NCBI GenBank assembly: GCA_030752605.1
Contig: JASMDX010000003.1
Coordinates: 26,466 to 90,465 of the forward strand
Reading direction: 5' to 3'
Length of the DNA stretch: 64,000 bases
DNA from: GCA-2731375 sp002731375
GTDB lineage: Bacteria; Pseudomonadota; Alphaproteobacteria; GCA-2731375
The position numbers and the translations under genes are program-made. Under the pieces are notes generated by a model, which saw only the letters and a list, made by a program, of their open reading frames with translations, was not told where the DNA came from and made no database searches. Positions 8,432 through 17,201 of the stretch are shown here, piece by piece. How positions within the stretch are numbered: position 1 is the stretch's first letter; every line of letters starts with the position of its first letter.

Positions 8432-9439
8432 TCAAGAACGCGGGATGCGCCCCTCAATCGGGTAGGCCGGGTCACTGTAGCCGGGCGTCGAGGGATGGCC
8501 CAAGGGCACTAGGCTATCGACCAGGGCCTCATCCTCCACTGTGAAGCGATACTCCAGGGCGCTGATATTCTCCGCCCACTGTTCGAAGGTTCTGGGCCCA
8601 GCCACGGCGCCATGCACCAATTCGTTGTTTAAGACCCAGGCCAGGGCGAATTGCCCGGCGGTGATGCCGCGGGCTTCGGCATGCTGGCGCAGCGTTTGTG
8701 CGATTTCCAGGGATTCCGGCCGCCATTCCGACTGCATCATGCGAGGATCGGCACGCCCGGCGCGGCTGTCTTCGGGGGGCGTAGCACCTGGAGGGTATTT
8801 GCCCGTCAAGACGCCACGGGCCAGGGGACTGTAGGGCACCACGCCCAGGCCAAAATATCCGCAGGCCGGCAGATGCTCGACCTCGGGCATGCGGTTCATG
8901 GCGTTGTAGTAGGGTTGACTGACAATGGGCCGGTCAAGGCCCAGGCCGTCACAAATCCGGCAGATCTCAGCCACCCGCCAGGAGCGGTAATTGGACAGCC
9001 CGAAGTAGCGCACCTTGCCCTGCCGAACCAGGTCGGCCATGGCGCCCACGGTTTCCGCCAACCGCGTGTTGGGGTCTTCCTTATGCAGATAATAGATATC
9101 GATATAGTCGGTACCTAGTCGCCCCAGGCTATCCTCGCAGGCCTGCAGCAGCCATTTTCGCGACAGGCCGCGCTGGTTCGGACCATCCCCCTTGGCGCCC
9201 GCAACCTTGGTCGCCAAGACCCAATAGTCCCGCGCGCCCGCGACCGCCGCGCCGACGATCTGCTCCGAACGGCCAGCGGTATAGACGTCCGCCGTATCGA
9301 TGAAATTCACCCCCATCTCCCGCCCATGGTCGATGATCCGCCCGGCCACATCGGCCTCCGTGCGGCCGCCGAACATCATGGTGCCGAGGCATAATGGCGA
9401 AATTTTCAGGCCGCTGCGGCCGATGCTTTGATAGTTCAT
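8432..9439 (-). CDS. Aldo/keto reductase
   Basis: A 335-residue TIM-barrel NADPH reductase. Conserved features: the N-terminal YQSIGRSGLKISPLCLGTM, the catalytic Asp/Tyr region NFIDTADVYTAGRSE, the Lys in VLATKV, the His in DIYYLHKEDP, and the cofactor-binding GLSNYRSW and PYSPLARGVLTGKY. The subfamily resembles AKR12/YajO-like enzymes. It is seven bases upstream of truA on the same strand. Substrate unknown. Confidence 0.92.
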   Translation of the reverse strand: MNYQSIGRSGLKISPLCLGTMMFGGRTEADVAGRIIDHGREMGVNFIDTADVYTAGRSEQIVGAAVAGARDYWVLATKVAGAKGDGPNQRGLSRKWLLQACEDSLGRLGTDYIDIYYLHKEDPNTRLAETVGAMADLVRQGKVRYFGLSNYRSWRVAEICRICDGLGLDRPIVSQPYYNAMNRMPEVEHLPACGYFGLGVVPYSPLARGVLTGKYPPGATPPEDSRAGRADPRMMQSEWRPESLEIAQTLRQHAEARGITAGQFALAWVLNNELVHGAVAGPRTFEQWAENISALEYRFTVEDEALVDSLVPLGHPSTPGYSDPAYPIEGRIPRS

Positions 9440-9772
9440 CGTGAAATCCGATGCTCCCTTACGGCAAACCGCCGTGCCTACTTTTTAGGTTCGGCAATGC
9501 CAAGCGCTTTGTACGGTCCGCGCCCTTGGTTAGCAATTTATTAAAATTGTTGCCGTATCTGCTGATGCCGTGGAGTAGAGGGAACATGGCGAAGGGTAGA
9601 TTGAATAAAAGGTTGCCGTATTCGCTGCGGACACTGTTCGTGATACTGGGCGACGTAATCGGGCGGAATTATCGTCATGGCGAGCGCAACCTGATGGCGG
9701 TCAGTGTTTGCGTGGCGTTCGGCATGCCGAAGCATTGGCTACCTGATCGAGCCAATCTTGGCGGCGGCGTCT
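9440..9772. other. Intergenic stretch with no supported gene
   Basis: This 333-base gap lies between the reductase start and the end of the RidA fusion gene. Open frames of about 60-120 codons occur here, but their translations show no motif, no membrane pattern and no ribosome-binding site. It presumably holds the reductase promoter on the minus strand; I cannot place it exactly. Confidence 0.5.
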
Positions 9773-10987
9773 CTATTCGGCGCTATCCGGTCCCAGCCAT
9801 TCGATATCCTTGTGTGCACCCTTGATGGCCCAGGCGTCTATTTCGACCAGCATCTCGGACAACCGAAGGCCGGAGATCCGGCAGCCCATGGAGACCGGAC
9901 GGCTGTCGGCAAACCAGGCCGGCCCTTCACCGTAGGGTCGGTTCTGCTTCGCCCCCGCCACGGTGAAAGAGCGCCGGCGCACCACATCATCAAGCGTGGC
10001 ACCGGCCTGCGTCAAGGCGGCGGCGACCGCTTCGTGGCAAATGTCGAATTGCGCCGCCCAGTCGCCCGGCGCTTGCACATTGCCATTGCCATCCAGCGAA
10101 GTGCAGCCGCTGACATGAACCACGTCGCCCACGGCCACGGCCCTGGCAAAACCACGCGATTTCTCGTCTCCATCGCCGGTATAAAAATCCTGGCGGCTTG
10201 ACGTCGCGCCGATGATTGCCTCGGCTTCAATTTCCACCAGCATCTCCGGCTCAATCAGCGCCGGAATTCCCAGCAGCGTCCCGGTCGGACGCACCTCGCC
10301 CAAGGCATCCAGCCTGGCCTGGGTCTGCCCGGCCGCCTGCGCCATATCGGTCACGAAGGATTTGGTATAGACCAGATCGCCGGGCCTGCCACCGGCTTGA
10401 TCCAATGCCTCCAGAATCGTGTCATAAATCTGCCGAGCCTGACGCCGGAGATCACCCGCATCGTCAAAACCGGGATCACCAAAGCTGGCCGTGCCTGAGA
10501 TGAAGACTCGGTCATCAACCCGCACGGCGCGGGAATAGGCGTAAAGCTCTTCCGTCGGGCTGCCCGACGAAATCCGTTGCGCCGATTGTTTGGCGCCGTC
10601 AACGGCGTCCAGCTCTATCTCGATCAGTTGCGTTGGCCGCGCCAGGCGGCTGACCTGAACCAGCGTCGCCGCCGGGCGCACGTCCTTGAAATACTTCGCC
10701 ATGGCCCGGCCCGCCTGATCCGCTAGGGCGATATCGGTGACATAAACCCGGGTCCGGACCACATCGTCCAGCATGCCGCCGGCCTGCCCCATGGTACCTT
10801 CCGCGATTGCCATGATGGCATCAACCTGCTTGGCGATATCGCCTTCGCCAATGACATTGCCCAACTTATCGATTGCCGTCGTGCCCGACTGCAAGACCAT
10901 GTCGCCGACACGCATGGCACGGGAATAGTTTGCCAAAGGCTCCAGAGGCCGTCCCGAGTCAACATTGATACGGCGATAGTCTGCCAT
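9773..10987 (-). CDS. Triple RidA/YjgF-domain fusion protein
   Basis: A 404-residue protein made of three consecutive RidA-like domains (about 1-130, 131-262 and 263-404). Each has the family pattern: SRAMRVGDMVLQSG, YSRAVRVDDRVFISG and FARAVAVGDVVHVSG; then an AG..LDDVV/PGDLV segment; then a terminal LIEIELDAV or LVEIEA/DA strand. Canonical RidA is about 130 residues and uses an Arg in a P-A-R-S context for imine hydrolysis. Here those positions read RPAATL, RPTGTL and RPVSMG, so the catalytic Arg appears absent from all three. It starts four bases from the HyuB stop and likely serves the same catabolic operon. Confidence 0.85.
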   Translation of the reverse strand: MADYRRINVDSGRPLEPLANYSRAMRVGDMVLQSGTTAIDKLGNVIGEGDIAKQVDAIMAIAEGTMGQAGGMLDDVVRTRVYVTDIALADQAGRAMAKYFKDVRPAATLVQVSRLARPTQLIEIELDAVDGAKQSAQRISSGSPTEELYAYSRAVRVDDRVFISGTASFGDPGFDDAGDLRRQARQIYDTILEALDQAGGRPGDLVYTKSFVTDMAQAAGQTQARLDALGEVRPTGTLLGIPALIEPEMLVEIEAEAIIGATSSRQDFYTGDGDEKSRGFARAVAVGDVVHVSGCTSLDGNGNVQAPGDWAAQFDICHEAVAAALTQAGATLDDVVRRRSFTVAGAKQNRPYGEGPAWFADSRPVSMGCRISGLRLSEMLVEIDAWAIKGAHKDIEWLGPDSAE

Positions 10988-10990
10988 GCC

Positions 10991-12679
10991 TTAACCCTCC
11001 AATAGTCCATAGACGCGGCTTGCCGCGCCCGCGCTAATCCGGTCTTCATGCAGGTCGCGGCGCACCAAATCGCGATCACGGCTTTTGGGATCGCCATAGC
11101 CGCCGCCGCCCGATATCTCTATCACGACCTGATCACCGGCCCGCAATGCCATGTTGGTGGCGGCGGGAAACGGCGTCGTCTGGCCGTCACGCACCAGGGC
11201 GAACATGGCACGGCTGCCTTCCTCGGCGCCCGCCAAGGCCCAAGGCCCGGTCATATGGCGGTCGCCATTAGTCGAGAGCAAAATACCATCCGCCAAAACA
11301 TCATAGGTCCGCCGTACCCCGAGACCGCCCCGAAAGGCACCAGCGCCACCAGAGTCCCGGATCAGCTCATAGCTCCGGATACGAACGAAATCATGGTCCA
11401 TTTCCAGGGCCTCGATGGGCGTATTGGCCGTGTTTGAGAGCATTTGCGCGACCACATCAGCGCCATCAATGGTTCGCCCGGCGCCGTTACCGCCCGAGAT
11501 GGATTCGGCGAACATTTCGTATCCCGCACCCTGTTTCCGGCTCATAGTGACGATGTTCGTGCAATCGCTACCCGCCGCCGACAGGCGTTCCGGAATAACC
11601 GCCCCCAGCGCGCGCTTCACGGCCGATGCCGTGCGGTAGGCCGACGCCATGCGTCCGCGCACCGGCGCGGGATGCAATGGATCAAGGATCGAGCCCTTGC
11701 GCGTCCGTATCTCAATCGGGCGGTAAGTGCCATCGTTAGTCGGCACATTGCTGCCGGCGATCTGGCCGAACACGGTCATCGCCGCCGAATGTGTTGATGC
11801 GACCGGGCAATTGACCGGCCAGGAAACCTGGTCATCGCTTTCAGACAGATCAACCACGGCCTCATCACCCTTAATGGTCACGCGGGCACGGACCATGGGC
11901 TGCGGGCCATCCAAGGTTTGCCCATCCAAGGCATCCTCGCCATGGTAATCGCCGTCCGGCAGATTGGCGATGGTGGCGCGCAGCATACGCTCGGAATAAT
12001 CCTGCAGCTCGGCCATGCAGGTGCTGACCAACTCGACACCGTGTTTTTGTATTAATTCCTGAACCATAGCGCGTCCGCGCATGGCCGCTGACAGCTGGGC
12101 ATGGAAGTCGCCCAGAACAATATCGGGCAACCGGCAGTTGGCGCGCAGCATGGCCTCGACCGGACCATCATAAAGATCACGTTCATTGATCTTCATGGAG
12201 GGAATGATGATGCCTTCATGAAAAATTTCTGTGGCATTAGCGTTGGAGCCGGCAACCGCACCGCCAAGCTCCAGATGATGGCAAATGCTCCCCGTGAAGG
12301 CCACCAGCTGCTCCTCATGAAAGACCGGCATCAGCACGATGATATCGTTCAAGTGCTGGCCGTTTTCATAGGGGTTGTTGGTGATGTACATCTCGTCGGG
12401 CTTGGTTTGGGAGATGTCATAACGTTGGCGAAAATAGGGCACGGCGGCGGCCAAAGAATTCATGTGTACCGCGATGGCCTCGGCCTGGGCCACGGTGCGG
12501 GCGTCGGCGTCCATCAGGCAGGTTGAGCAATCCTTGGCTTCGCGCACAATGGTGGAATAGGCGGCGCGCAGCATGATCTCGCTCATTTCCTCGGCAATGG
12601 AGCGAAAACAGCCCGAGAGCACATTGAAATCGGCTGGGTCCATAGTGGTTTTTGGGGCGCTTACGGCTGCTTTATTCAT
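10991..12679 (-). CDS. hyuB: Hydantoinase B / oxoprolinase subunit
   Basis: A 562-residue HyuB-like subunit. Family landmarks are MDPADFNVLSGCFRSIAEEM, the CSTCLMDADAR region, YITNNPYENGQHLNDIIVL, FTGSICHHLELGG, and the C-terminal RSYELIRDSGGAGAFRGGLG and ISGGGGYGDP. Together with HyuA it would form an ATP-dependent cyclic amidase or an acetone-carboxylase-like enzyme. It overlaps hyuA by four bases and is followed at once by the triple-RidA gene. Confidence 0.92.
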   Translation of the reverse strand: MNKAAVSAPKTTMDPADFNVLSGCFRSIAEEMSEIMLRAAYSTIVREAKDCSTCLMDADARTVAQAEAIAVHMNSLAAAVPYFRQRYDISQTKPDEMYITNNPYENGQHLNDIIVLMPVFHEEQLVAFTGSICHHLELGGAVAGSNANATEIFHEGIIIPSMKINERDLYDGPVEAMLRANCRLPDIVLGDFHAQLSAAMRGRAMVQELIQKHGVELVSTCMAELQDYSERMLRATIANLPDGDYHGEDALDGQTLDGPQPMVRARVTIKGDEAVVDLSESDDQVSWPVNCPVASTHSAAMTVFGQIAGSNVPTNDGTYRPIEIRTRKGSILDPLHPAPVRGRMASAYRTASAVKRALGAVIPERLSAAGSDCTNIVTMSRKQGAGYEMFAESISGGNGAGRTIDGADVVAQMLSNTANTPIEALEMDHDFVRIRSYELIRDSGGAGAFRGGLGVRRTYDVLADGILLSTNGDRHMTGPWALAGAEEGSRAMFALVRDGQTTPFPAATNMALRAGDQVVIEISGGGGYGDPKSRDRDLVRRDLHEDRISAGAASRVYGLLEG

Positions 12680-14736
12680 GATCCGTCATCCTGGATATTT
12701 CGACGCAGCCGCAAGACACCGGAGGGTTCACAGCCGAGGCGCCAGTTCGGCGGCACCACGGTAGAGGTCGAAGCCTCGACGACGATGAGCGGCCCGTCGG
12801 CCTCGAAACCCGGCGCCAGGCCCTCGCGCCGCATCATTGGGCAGCTGAAACTTTTGCTGCCAATGGTTACATCGCGGCTGATCCCTTGCCCGGCTTCAGG
12901 CGCGTGCGAAATCCCGGCAACGGTTCCGCCGCGCCCGTGGGAGGCGCTCAATCGAAACGAGACCGCCTCGACCTGACGCTCCCGAAAAGCATGGCCGTAT
13001 TGCCGCGCGTGTTCAGAATGGAAGCATTCGGCCAAATATGCGGCACCGCCGCTCAACAGTTTTTCCTCCATCAAAGGCACTCTGAGTTCATAGCCTTGGC
13101 CCCGGTAGCGGGCATCGACGGCAAAGGCATGCTTCAGCTCCGAGACGTCATAACCGACATCGGCGAATGACCGGGCCGCCTCCGCCCGCAACTGGCCGAG
13201 TTTCGTCTGCAGTATTTCGGGCGTCATAGCGGCGACGGCCTGGGCGCCCTCGGCCAGGACATAATCCATCTTGACATTGGAGAGCGAAAGCCCGACGGCG
13301 GAAAAGACGCCCGGATTGGGCGGGATCAAGACCTCGGCGATATCGACCTCGTCAGCCACCGCCGCTGCGATCAGGGGCCCAGCTCCGCCACAGGCAAAAA
13401 GTGCGTAACGGCGCGGGTCCAGGCCGCGCTTGACCGAAACCCGGCGCAGCGCCTGGGCCATGTTCGCGGCGGCGATTCGATAGACGCGTTCCGACAGCTC
13501 AATCTCGGACAGGCCAAGACTTTCACACAACGGTGCCGCCACGGCGCGGCTTAACCCTGGGTCGAGAACGATGCCGCCGGGCAGCTCGGTGGCTGGATCC
13601 AGCAAACCAAGCAGCAGCATGGCATCAGTCAAACAAAACCGTTCGCCGCCACGGTTGTAACAGGCCGGCCCCGGCACCGCGCCGGACGACTGCGGCCCGA
13701 CCTGCAGCATGCCGCCGGCATCAATCGTCGCCATGCTGCCGCCGCCGGCGCCAATGGAGATGATGTCGGTCATGGCGATGTTGAGGGGCAGGCCCTCGAT
13801 ATTGAACTCTGACGTCCCCTTGACCGTGGTTTCGGGACTGCCGTTGGTGATCAGACAGACGTCGGAACTGGTGCCGCCGACATCGATGGTGATGATATCC
13901 GGAGTACCAGCCAGCACTGCCGTTTCCGCCGCGCCCGTGACGGCGGCGGCGGGACCGGAATGAAACATCTGTGCCACCAGCCGCCGGGCCGCCGCCACCG
14001 GCGCGACACCGCCATTGGAAAGCATGATCAAAGGCGTGCCAAGGAAGCCGACACCGCGCACGTCAGCCTCGAATTTCGACAGATAGCGTTCCACCACCGG
14101 GCGCATAAAGGCAGAGATAACCACGGTGCTGGCGCGTTCGTACTCGCGGTGTTCCGGCGCCACCTCGGACGATAGCGAGACATGGATATCTGGATGCCGG
14201 ACCGCGATCAGATCGCCGATGGCGCGTTCATGGGCCGGATTGGCATAGGCATGCAGCAGACAGACGGCGATGGAATCGACGCCTTTTTCAGCCGCCAAGC
14301 GATCAACATGTTCGATCACCACAGCCTCGTCCAGCGGGCTGACAATATCGCCGTTCGCGGCCATGCGCTCGGGCACATCGAAAACCATGTCGCGGGAAAT
14401 CAGCGGCGTCGGCTTCTGGTAGAACATGTCATAGACGACCGACTTGTCTTGGCGCTGAATGAACAGCACATCGCGAAAACCGGCCGTGGTCAGCAGGGCC
14501 ACCTTGGCGCCCCGGCGCTGGATCAGGGAATTGGCGACAATGGTTGAGCCGTGCAGCAATTCGGTTACATCGCCACCCTTGGCGCCGAGGCGTTGCAATA
14601 ATTCCTTAAGGCCAGAAATCGCGGCCCGGCTCGGGTCATCCGGCGTCGAGGGCGTCTTGTGTATCACCGCGCGGCCATCGTCTAGGACCGCGATCAGATC
14701 CGTGAAGGTTCCGCCGACCTCGATACCTACAATCAC
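12676..14736 (-). CDS. hyuA: Hydantoinase A / oxoprolinase subunit
   Basis: A 686-residue HyuA-like subunit with an ASKHA-type ATP-binding core. The start IVGIEVGGTFTDLIAVLDDG is the phosphate-1 motif. LLHGSTIVANSLIQRRGAKVALLTT and IITIDVGGTSSDVCLI follow. GPACYNRGGERFCLTDAML and LFACGGAGPLIAAAVADE complete the family signature. It is first of the minus-strand catabolic operon after the ThuA-like gene, 20 bases away. Hydantoins, 5-oxoproline, N-methyl cyclic amides and caprolactam are all possible substrates for the family. Confidence 0.92.
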   Translation of the reverse strand: MIVGIEVGGTFTDLIAVLDDGRAVIHKTPSTPDDPSRAAISGLKELLQRLGAKGGDVTELLHGSTIVANSLIQRRGAKVALLTTAGFRDVLFIQRQDKSVVYDMFYQKPTPLISRDMVFDVPERMAANGDIVSPLDEAVVIEHVDRLAAEKGVDSIAVCLLHAYANPAHERAIGDLIAVRHPDIHVSLSSEVAPEHREYERASTVVISAFMRPVVERYLSKFEADVRGVGFLGTPLIMLSNGGVAPVAAARRLVAQMFHSGPAAAVTGAAETAVLAGTPDIITIDVGGTSSDVCLITNGSPETTVKGTSEFNIEGLPLNIAMTDIISIGAGGGSMATIDAGGMLQVGPQSSGAVPGPACYNRGGERFCLTDAMLLLGLLDPATELPGGIVLDPGLSRAVAAPLCESLGLSEIELSERVYRIAAANMAQALRRVSVKRGLDPRRYALFACGGAGPLIAAAVADEVDIAEVLIPPNPGVFSAVGLSLSNVKMDYVLAEGAQAVAAMTPEILQTKLGQLRAEAARSFADVGYDVSELKHAFAVDARYRGQGYELRVPLMEEKLLSGGAAYLAECFHSEHARQYGHAFRERQVEAVSFRLSASHGRGGTVAGISHAPEAGQGISRDVTIGSKSFSCPMMRREGLAPGFEADGPLIVVEASTSTVVPPNWRLGCEPSGVLRLRRNIQDDGS

Positions 14737-14756
14737 CTTACGCTCCTACATTCCGT

Positions 14757-15581
14757 CTAAGGCCTATCCGTTCCCCAGGCGATAGCGTTTCGCAACAAGT
14801 GCCCGAATGTGTCCGTCTCCCAGACACCATGGAATTCGGACGGCACGGCACCCATCGGATCAATGCTGGCATCCACTTTCGACTGAGTATTGGTCCGGCC
14901 CGTATGGCAATGGCCCAAACCGACATATACGACCTCTCCCCGCCCCACATCGCGGGCGTAGCCGAGCACCCGTGTTTTCCCGTCCGCTTGCACGGAGGTA
15001 TCCTCGTCATAGACAAAGCCGAAACCGGGCGGCGAGGGATCTTCCGCCAACTCGGTCGTCAAAAGAACACGGCTGGCACCTGTGTCCTGTAATTCGATCA
15101 GGTAGAGTTCATCTTGGGCCAAGAATGTTTTGGGCAGCCCCCGAGTAACGGGATGATCGGCGGTGACGGAGACTTGAAACTCACACAGCGGTGGGTGGTT
15201 GAGGAAAAAGCAGCCCAAGATCCGGTGATGCTCGGCCTTGACCATCTTCTTGACGGTCAGGCCATCACGTTCCCCTTTGACTGCCTTGCCGCCAGACGTC
15301 CCGTGCAGGGCGAACCAACGGCCGCCCTTCGCCAACCAGTCCAACAGCGCCGCATTGCCCGTGCCCACCGGATACGGCCCGGCCACATAGGTTATGAGAA
15401 AGTCCGTTCCCGGCAGCCAACGTTCGATGTCCTGGAAATCATTTGCAACGGTGACCGCAAGATGCTCCCTGGCTTGCAGCTGTTGCAACAACTGCAGGCG
15501 GGCATAATCCATATCGTGGCCCGCGGCGGAGCCAGGCGGGAACCCCCCGGTGATAAGATGGGCGCGCTGGGTCGTGGTCAC
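14757..15581 (-). CDS. ThuA-like (trehalose-utilisation) domain protein
   Basis: A 274-residue ThuA-like protein with a class I glutamine-amidotransferase-like fold. Visible motifs: LITGGFPPGSAAGHDMDYAR at the start, the FLITYVAGPYP strand, GGRWFALHGTSGG, and VVYVGLGHCHTGR near the end. ThuA-like proteins occur in sugar and carbon catabolism. It heads the minus-strand operon and is probably co-transcribed with hyuA. Its specific reaction is unknown. Confidence 0.8.
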   Translation of the reverse strand: MTTTQRAHLITGGFPPGSAAGHDMDYARLQLLQQLQAREHLAVTVANDFQDIERWLPGTDFLITYVAGPYPVGTGNAALLDWLAKGGRWFALHGTSGGKAVKGERDGLTVKKMVKAEHHRILGCFFLNHPPLCEFQVSVTADHPVTRGLPKTFLAQDELYLIELQDTGASRVLLTTELAEDPSPPGFGFVYDEDTSVQADGKTRVLGYARDVGRGEVVYVGLGHCHTGRTNTQSKVDASIDPMGAVPSEFHGVWETDTFGHLLRNAIAWGTDRP

Positions 15582-15725
15582 GTCTGCTCCTCCGGTTCCA
15601 TTGCTTCTTCGTTGGCTGCCATCATTCTCACGGCTCGGCTATGGTGGTCAGGGTCCGGGGTCATGTCTAGCGTTTTGTTATCGTGCCGCCCTGGGTTTAG
15701 GGAACACAAAAAGAGGAATTACGCC

Positions 15726-16478
15726 ATGCCGTTCTACGAAAATGGACCTGTCAGCATTCATTACGAAGAGGCCGGCGCCGGCTTTCCGCTGCTGCTTATT
15801 CCCGGCGGGGGATTGAATGCGACGATCGCCAACTTCACCGGTAATGCGCCCTTTGATCCGATGGCGGAGTTCAAGGGCGAGTTCCGCTGCATAACCATGG
15901 ACCTGCGCAATGCTAACGGCGGCCAGTCCTCCGGCCCGCTGGAGATCGAACGGCCCTGGGACGCCTACGCCGATGACCAGCTTGGTCTAATGGATCATTT
16001 GGGCGTCGACAGGTTTCTGGTGCTGGGCTTTTGCATCGGCGGCCCCTTCATCTGGAACCTGTTGCAACGGGCGCCGGCGCGCATAGCCGCCGCGGTACTG
16101 GCCCAGCCCAGCGGCTTTAATCCGGAGGCGCCGGACATTTTCTACCAGAACAACATTGAAGCCTGGGGTCCGCCACTGTGCGAACGCCAGCCCGAGATCA
16201 CCATGGAGATGATCGACGCCTTCCTGACCAAAATGTACCGGGACAAGGGAGATTTTGTCTTTACCGTGAGCCGTGATTTCGTACGCTCCTGTGATACACC
16301 CATACTGGTGATGCCGGACGATATTCCGCCACATCCCTACGCCGTGGCCATGGAATCGGCACTTCTCGCACCTAATGCCCAGATCAGCATGTTTCCGTGG
16401 AAAGAGCCCAAGGAGCGGGTACCTTTTGCCGTGCGCCACGCGCGCAGCTTCCTCCGCGCCCATCGACCGGCGGAATAA
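15726..16478 (+). CDS. Alpha/beta hydrolase with a Cys nucleophile (dienelactone-hydrolase-like)
   Basis: A 250-residue alpha/beta hydrolase. The nucleophile elbow is GFCIGG, so the nucleophile is Cys rather than Ser, as in dienelactone hydrolases. The oxyanion region LLLIPGGGLNATI and RPWDAYADDQLGLMDHLGVDRF are typical of the fold. The ATG at 15726 is preceded by AAGAGGAA; the frame is open far upstream but without homology. It diverges from the ThuA-like gene. Substrate unknown. Confidence 0.85.
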   Translation: MPFYENGPVSIHYEEAGAGFPLLLIPGGGLNATIANFTGNAPFDPMAEFKGEFRCITMDLRNANGGQSSGPLEIERPWDAYADDQLGLMDHLGVDRFLVLGFCIGGPFIWNLLQRAPARIAAAVLAQPSGFNPEAPDIFYQNNIEAWGPPLCERQPEITMEMIDAFLTKMYRDKGDFVFTVSRDFVRSCDTPILVMPDDIPPHPYAVAMESALLAPNAQISMFPWKEPKERVPFAVRHARSFLRAHRPAE

Positions 16479-16480
16479 TC

Positions 16481-17032
16481 CTAGCGTGGCGTTAGATGCC
16501 GCGCGTCCGCCGCCGCTTCGTGATCCATCACCCGCAAGATGCTTGCGTTCATTATGTACACGCTTATCACCGCCGTTAGCTCCAACAGGCCTTGCTCGCC
16601 ATAGCGCGCCCGCACGGCATCGAACGTATCGTCACTGACCCGTGGCGCCTCCAGAAGTTCTCGCCCGAAACCGATTATCAGCGCCTCGTCCGCCGTTAAA
16701 CCGTCCAGCGGCGCGTAGGTATCGACGGCATGGATTGCCTCTTCCCGCGTGCCGGCCTGCAGGCCCAGCCTGACGTGTGCGCCCCAGATGAAATCCGCGT
16801 TGGCCGCCCGCGCGGCGGTGCAGATGGCCAGCTCGGACTCCGCATCGCTCAACGATGTATGGTAGCGCAGATGTTCGACCAGATCCGACAGCCGCGCCCC
16901 CGCCTGCCCGGCGTAGGTAAGATAGCTGCTCGGCGGTGGCATGCTTCCACGTGTTTCGAAAATGTGGCGCACGGCGGCGCGGGTTTCTCCGGTAAACGTC
17001 TCCGTGTCGGAGGGGATCGGCAGTCGCGGCAT
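16481..17032 (-). CDS. Carboxymuconolactone decarboxylase-like protein
   Basis: A 183-residue, mostly helical protein of the CMD/AhpD-like superfamily. The core runs from about residue 40 to 110 (AGARLSDLVEHLRYHTSLSD, ELAICTAARAANADFIWGAH). The CxxC pair used by AhpD peroxidase reductants is absent; only one Cys with the downstream His is present, more like CMD-type decarboxylases. It is convergent with the hydrolase, with two bases between stops. Confidence 0.82.
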   Translation of the reverse strand: MPRLPIPSDTETFTGETRAAVRHIFETRGSMPPPSSYLTYAGQAGARLSDLVEHLRYHTSLSDAESELAICTAARAANADFIWGAHVRLGLQAGTREEAIHAVDTYAPLDGLTADEALIIGFGRELLEAPRVSDDTFDAVRARYGEQGLLELTAVISVYIMNASILRVMDHEAAADARHLTPR

Positions 17033-17126
17033 CGTCTTACTCCTTCATTGGGCTCAAAGCAGCCATACCAGTCAACGATGCCTTAAGAGATGCCGTCAAA
17101 GGAAATAGTTTATGATGATCCAGTCC

Positions 17127-17157
17127 TTGACCTTCCAGTAACTAGAATCTTTATATG
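17127..17157 (+). promoter_or_regulatory. CueR/MerR-type promoter of copA
   Basis: The -35 element TTGACC (17127-17132) is followed by TTCC, a spacer and a -10-like TATATG (17152-17157). The 19-base spacer is the long spacing that MerR-family activators such as CueR correct by DNA distortion. The left operator arm ACCTTCC matches the classical copA/mer operator; the right arm is degenerate. It lies 45 bases before the copA start, and the operon encodes a CueR, which fits autogenous copper control. Confidence 0.75.
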
Positions 17158-17201
17158 AACAAATATGAATGGGCGGTACGGCTGGATGTTGGGAGTATAG
17201 A

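Noticed and set aside
9451..9825. A 124-codon plus-strand frame between the reductase and the RidA fusion
   Set aside because: No motif, poor start context, and it runs into the end of the RidA gene.
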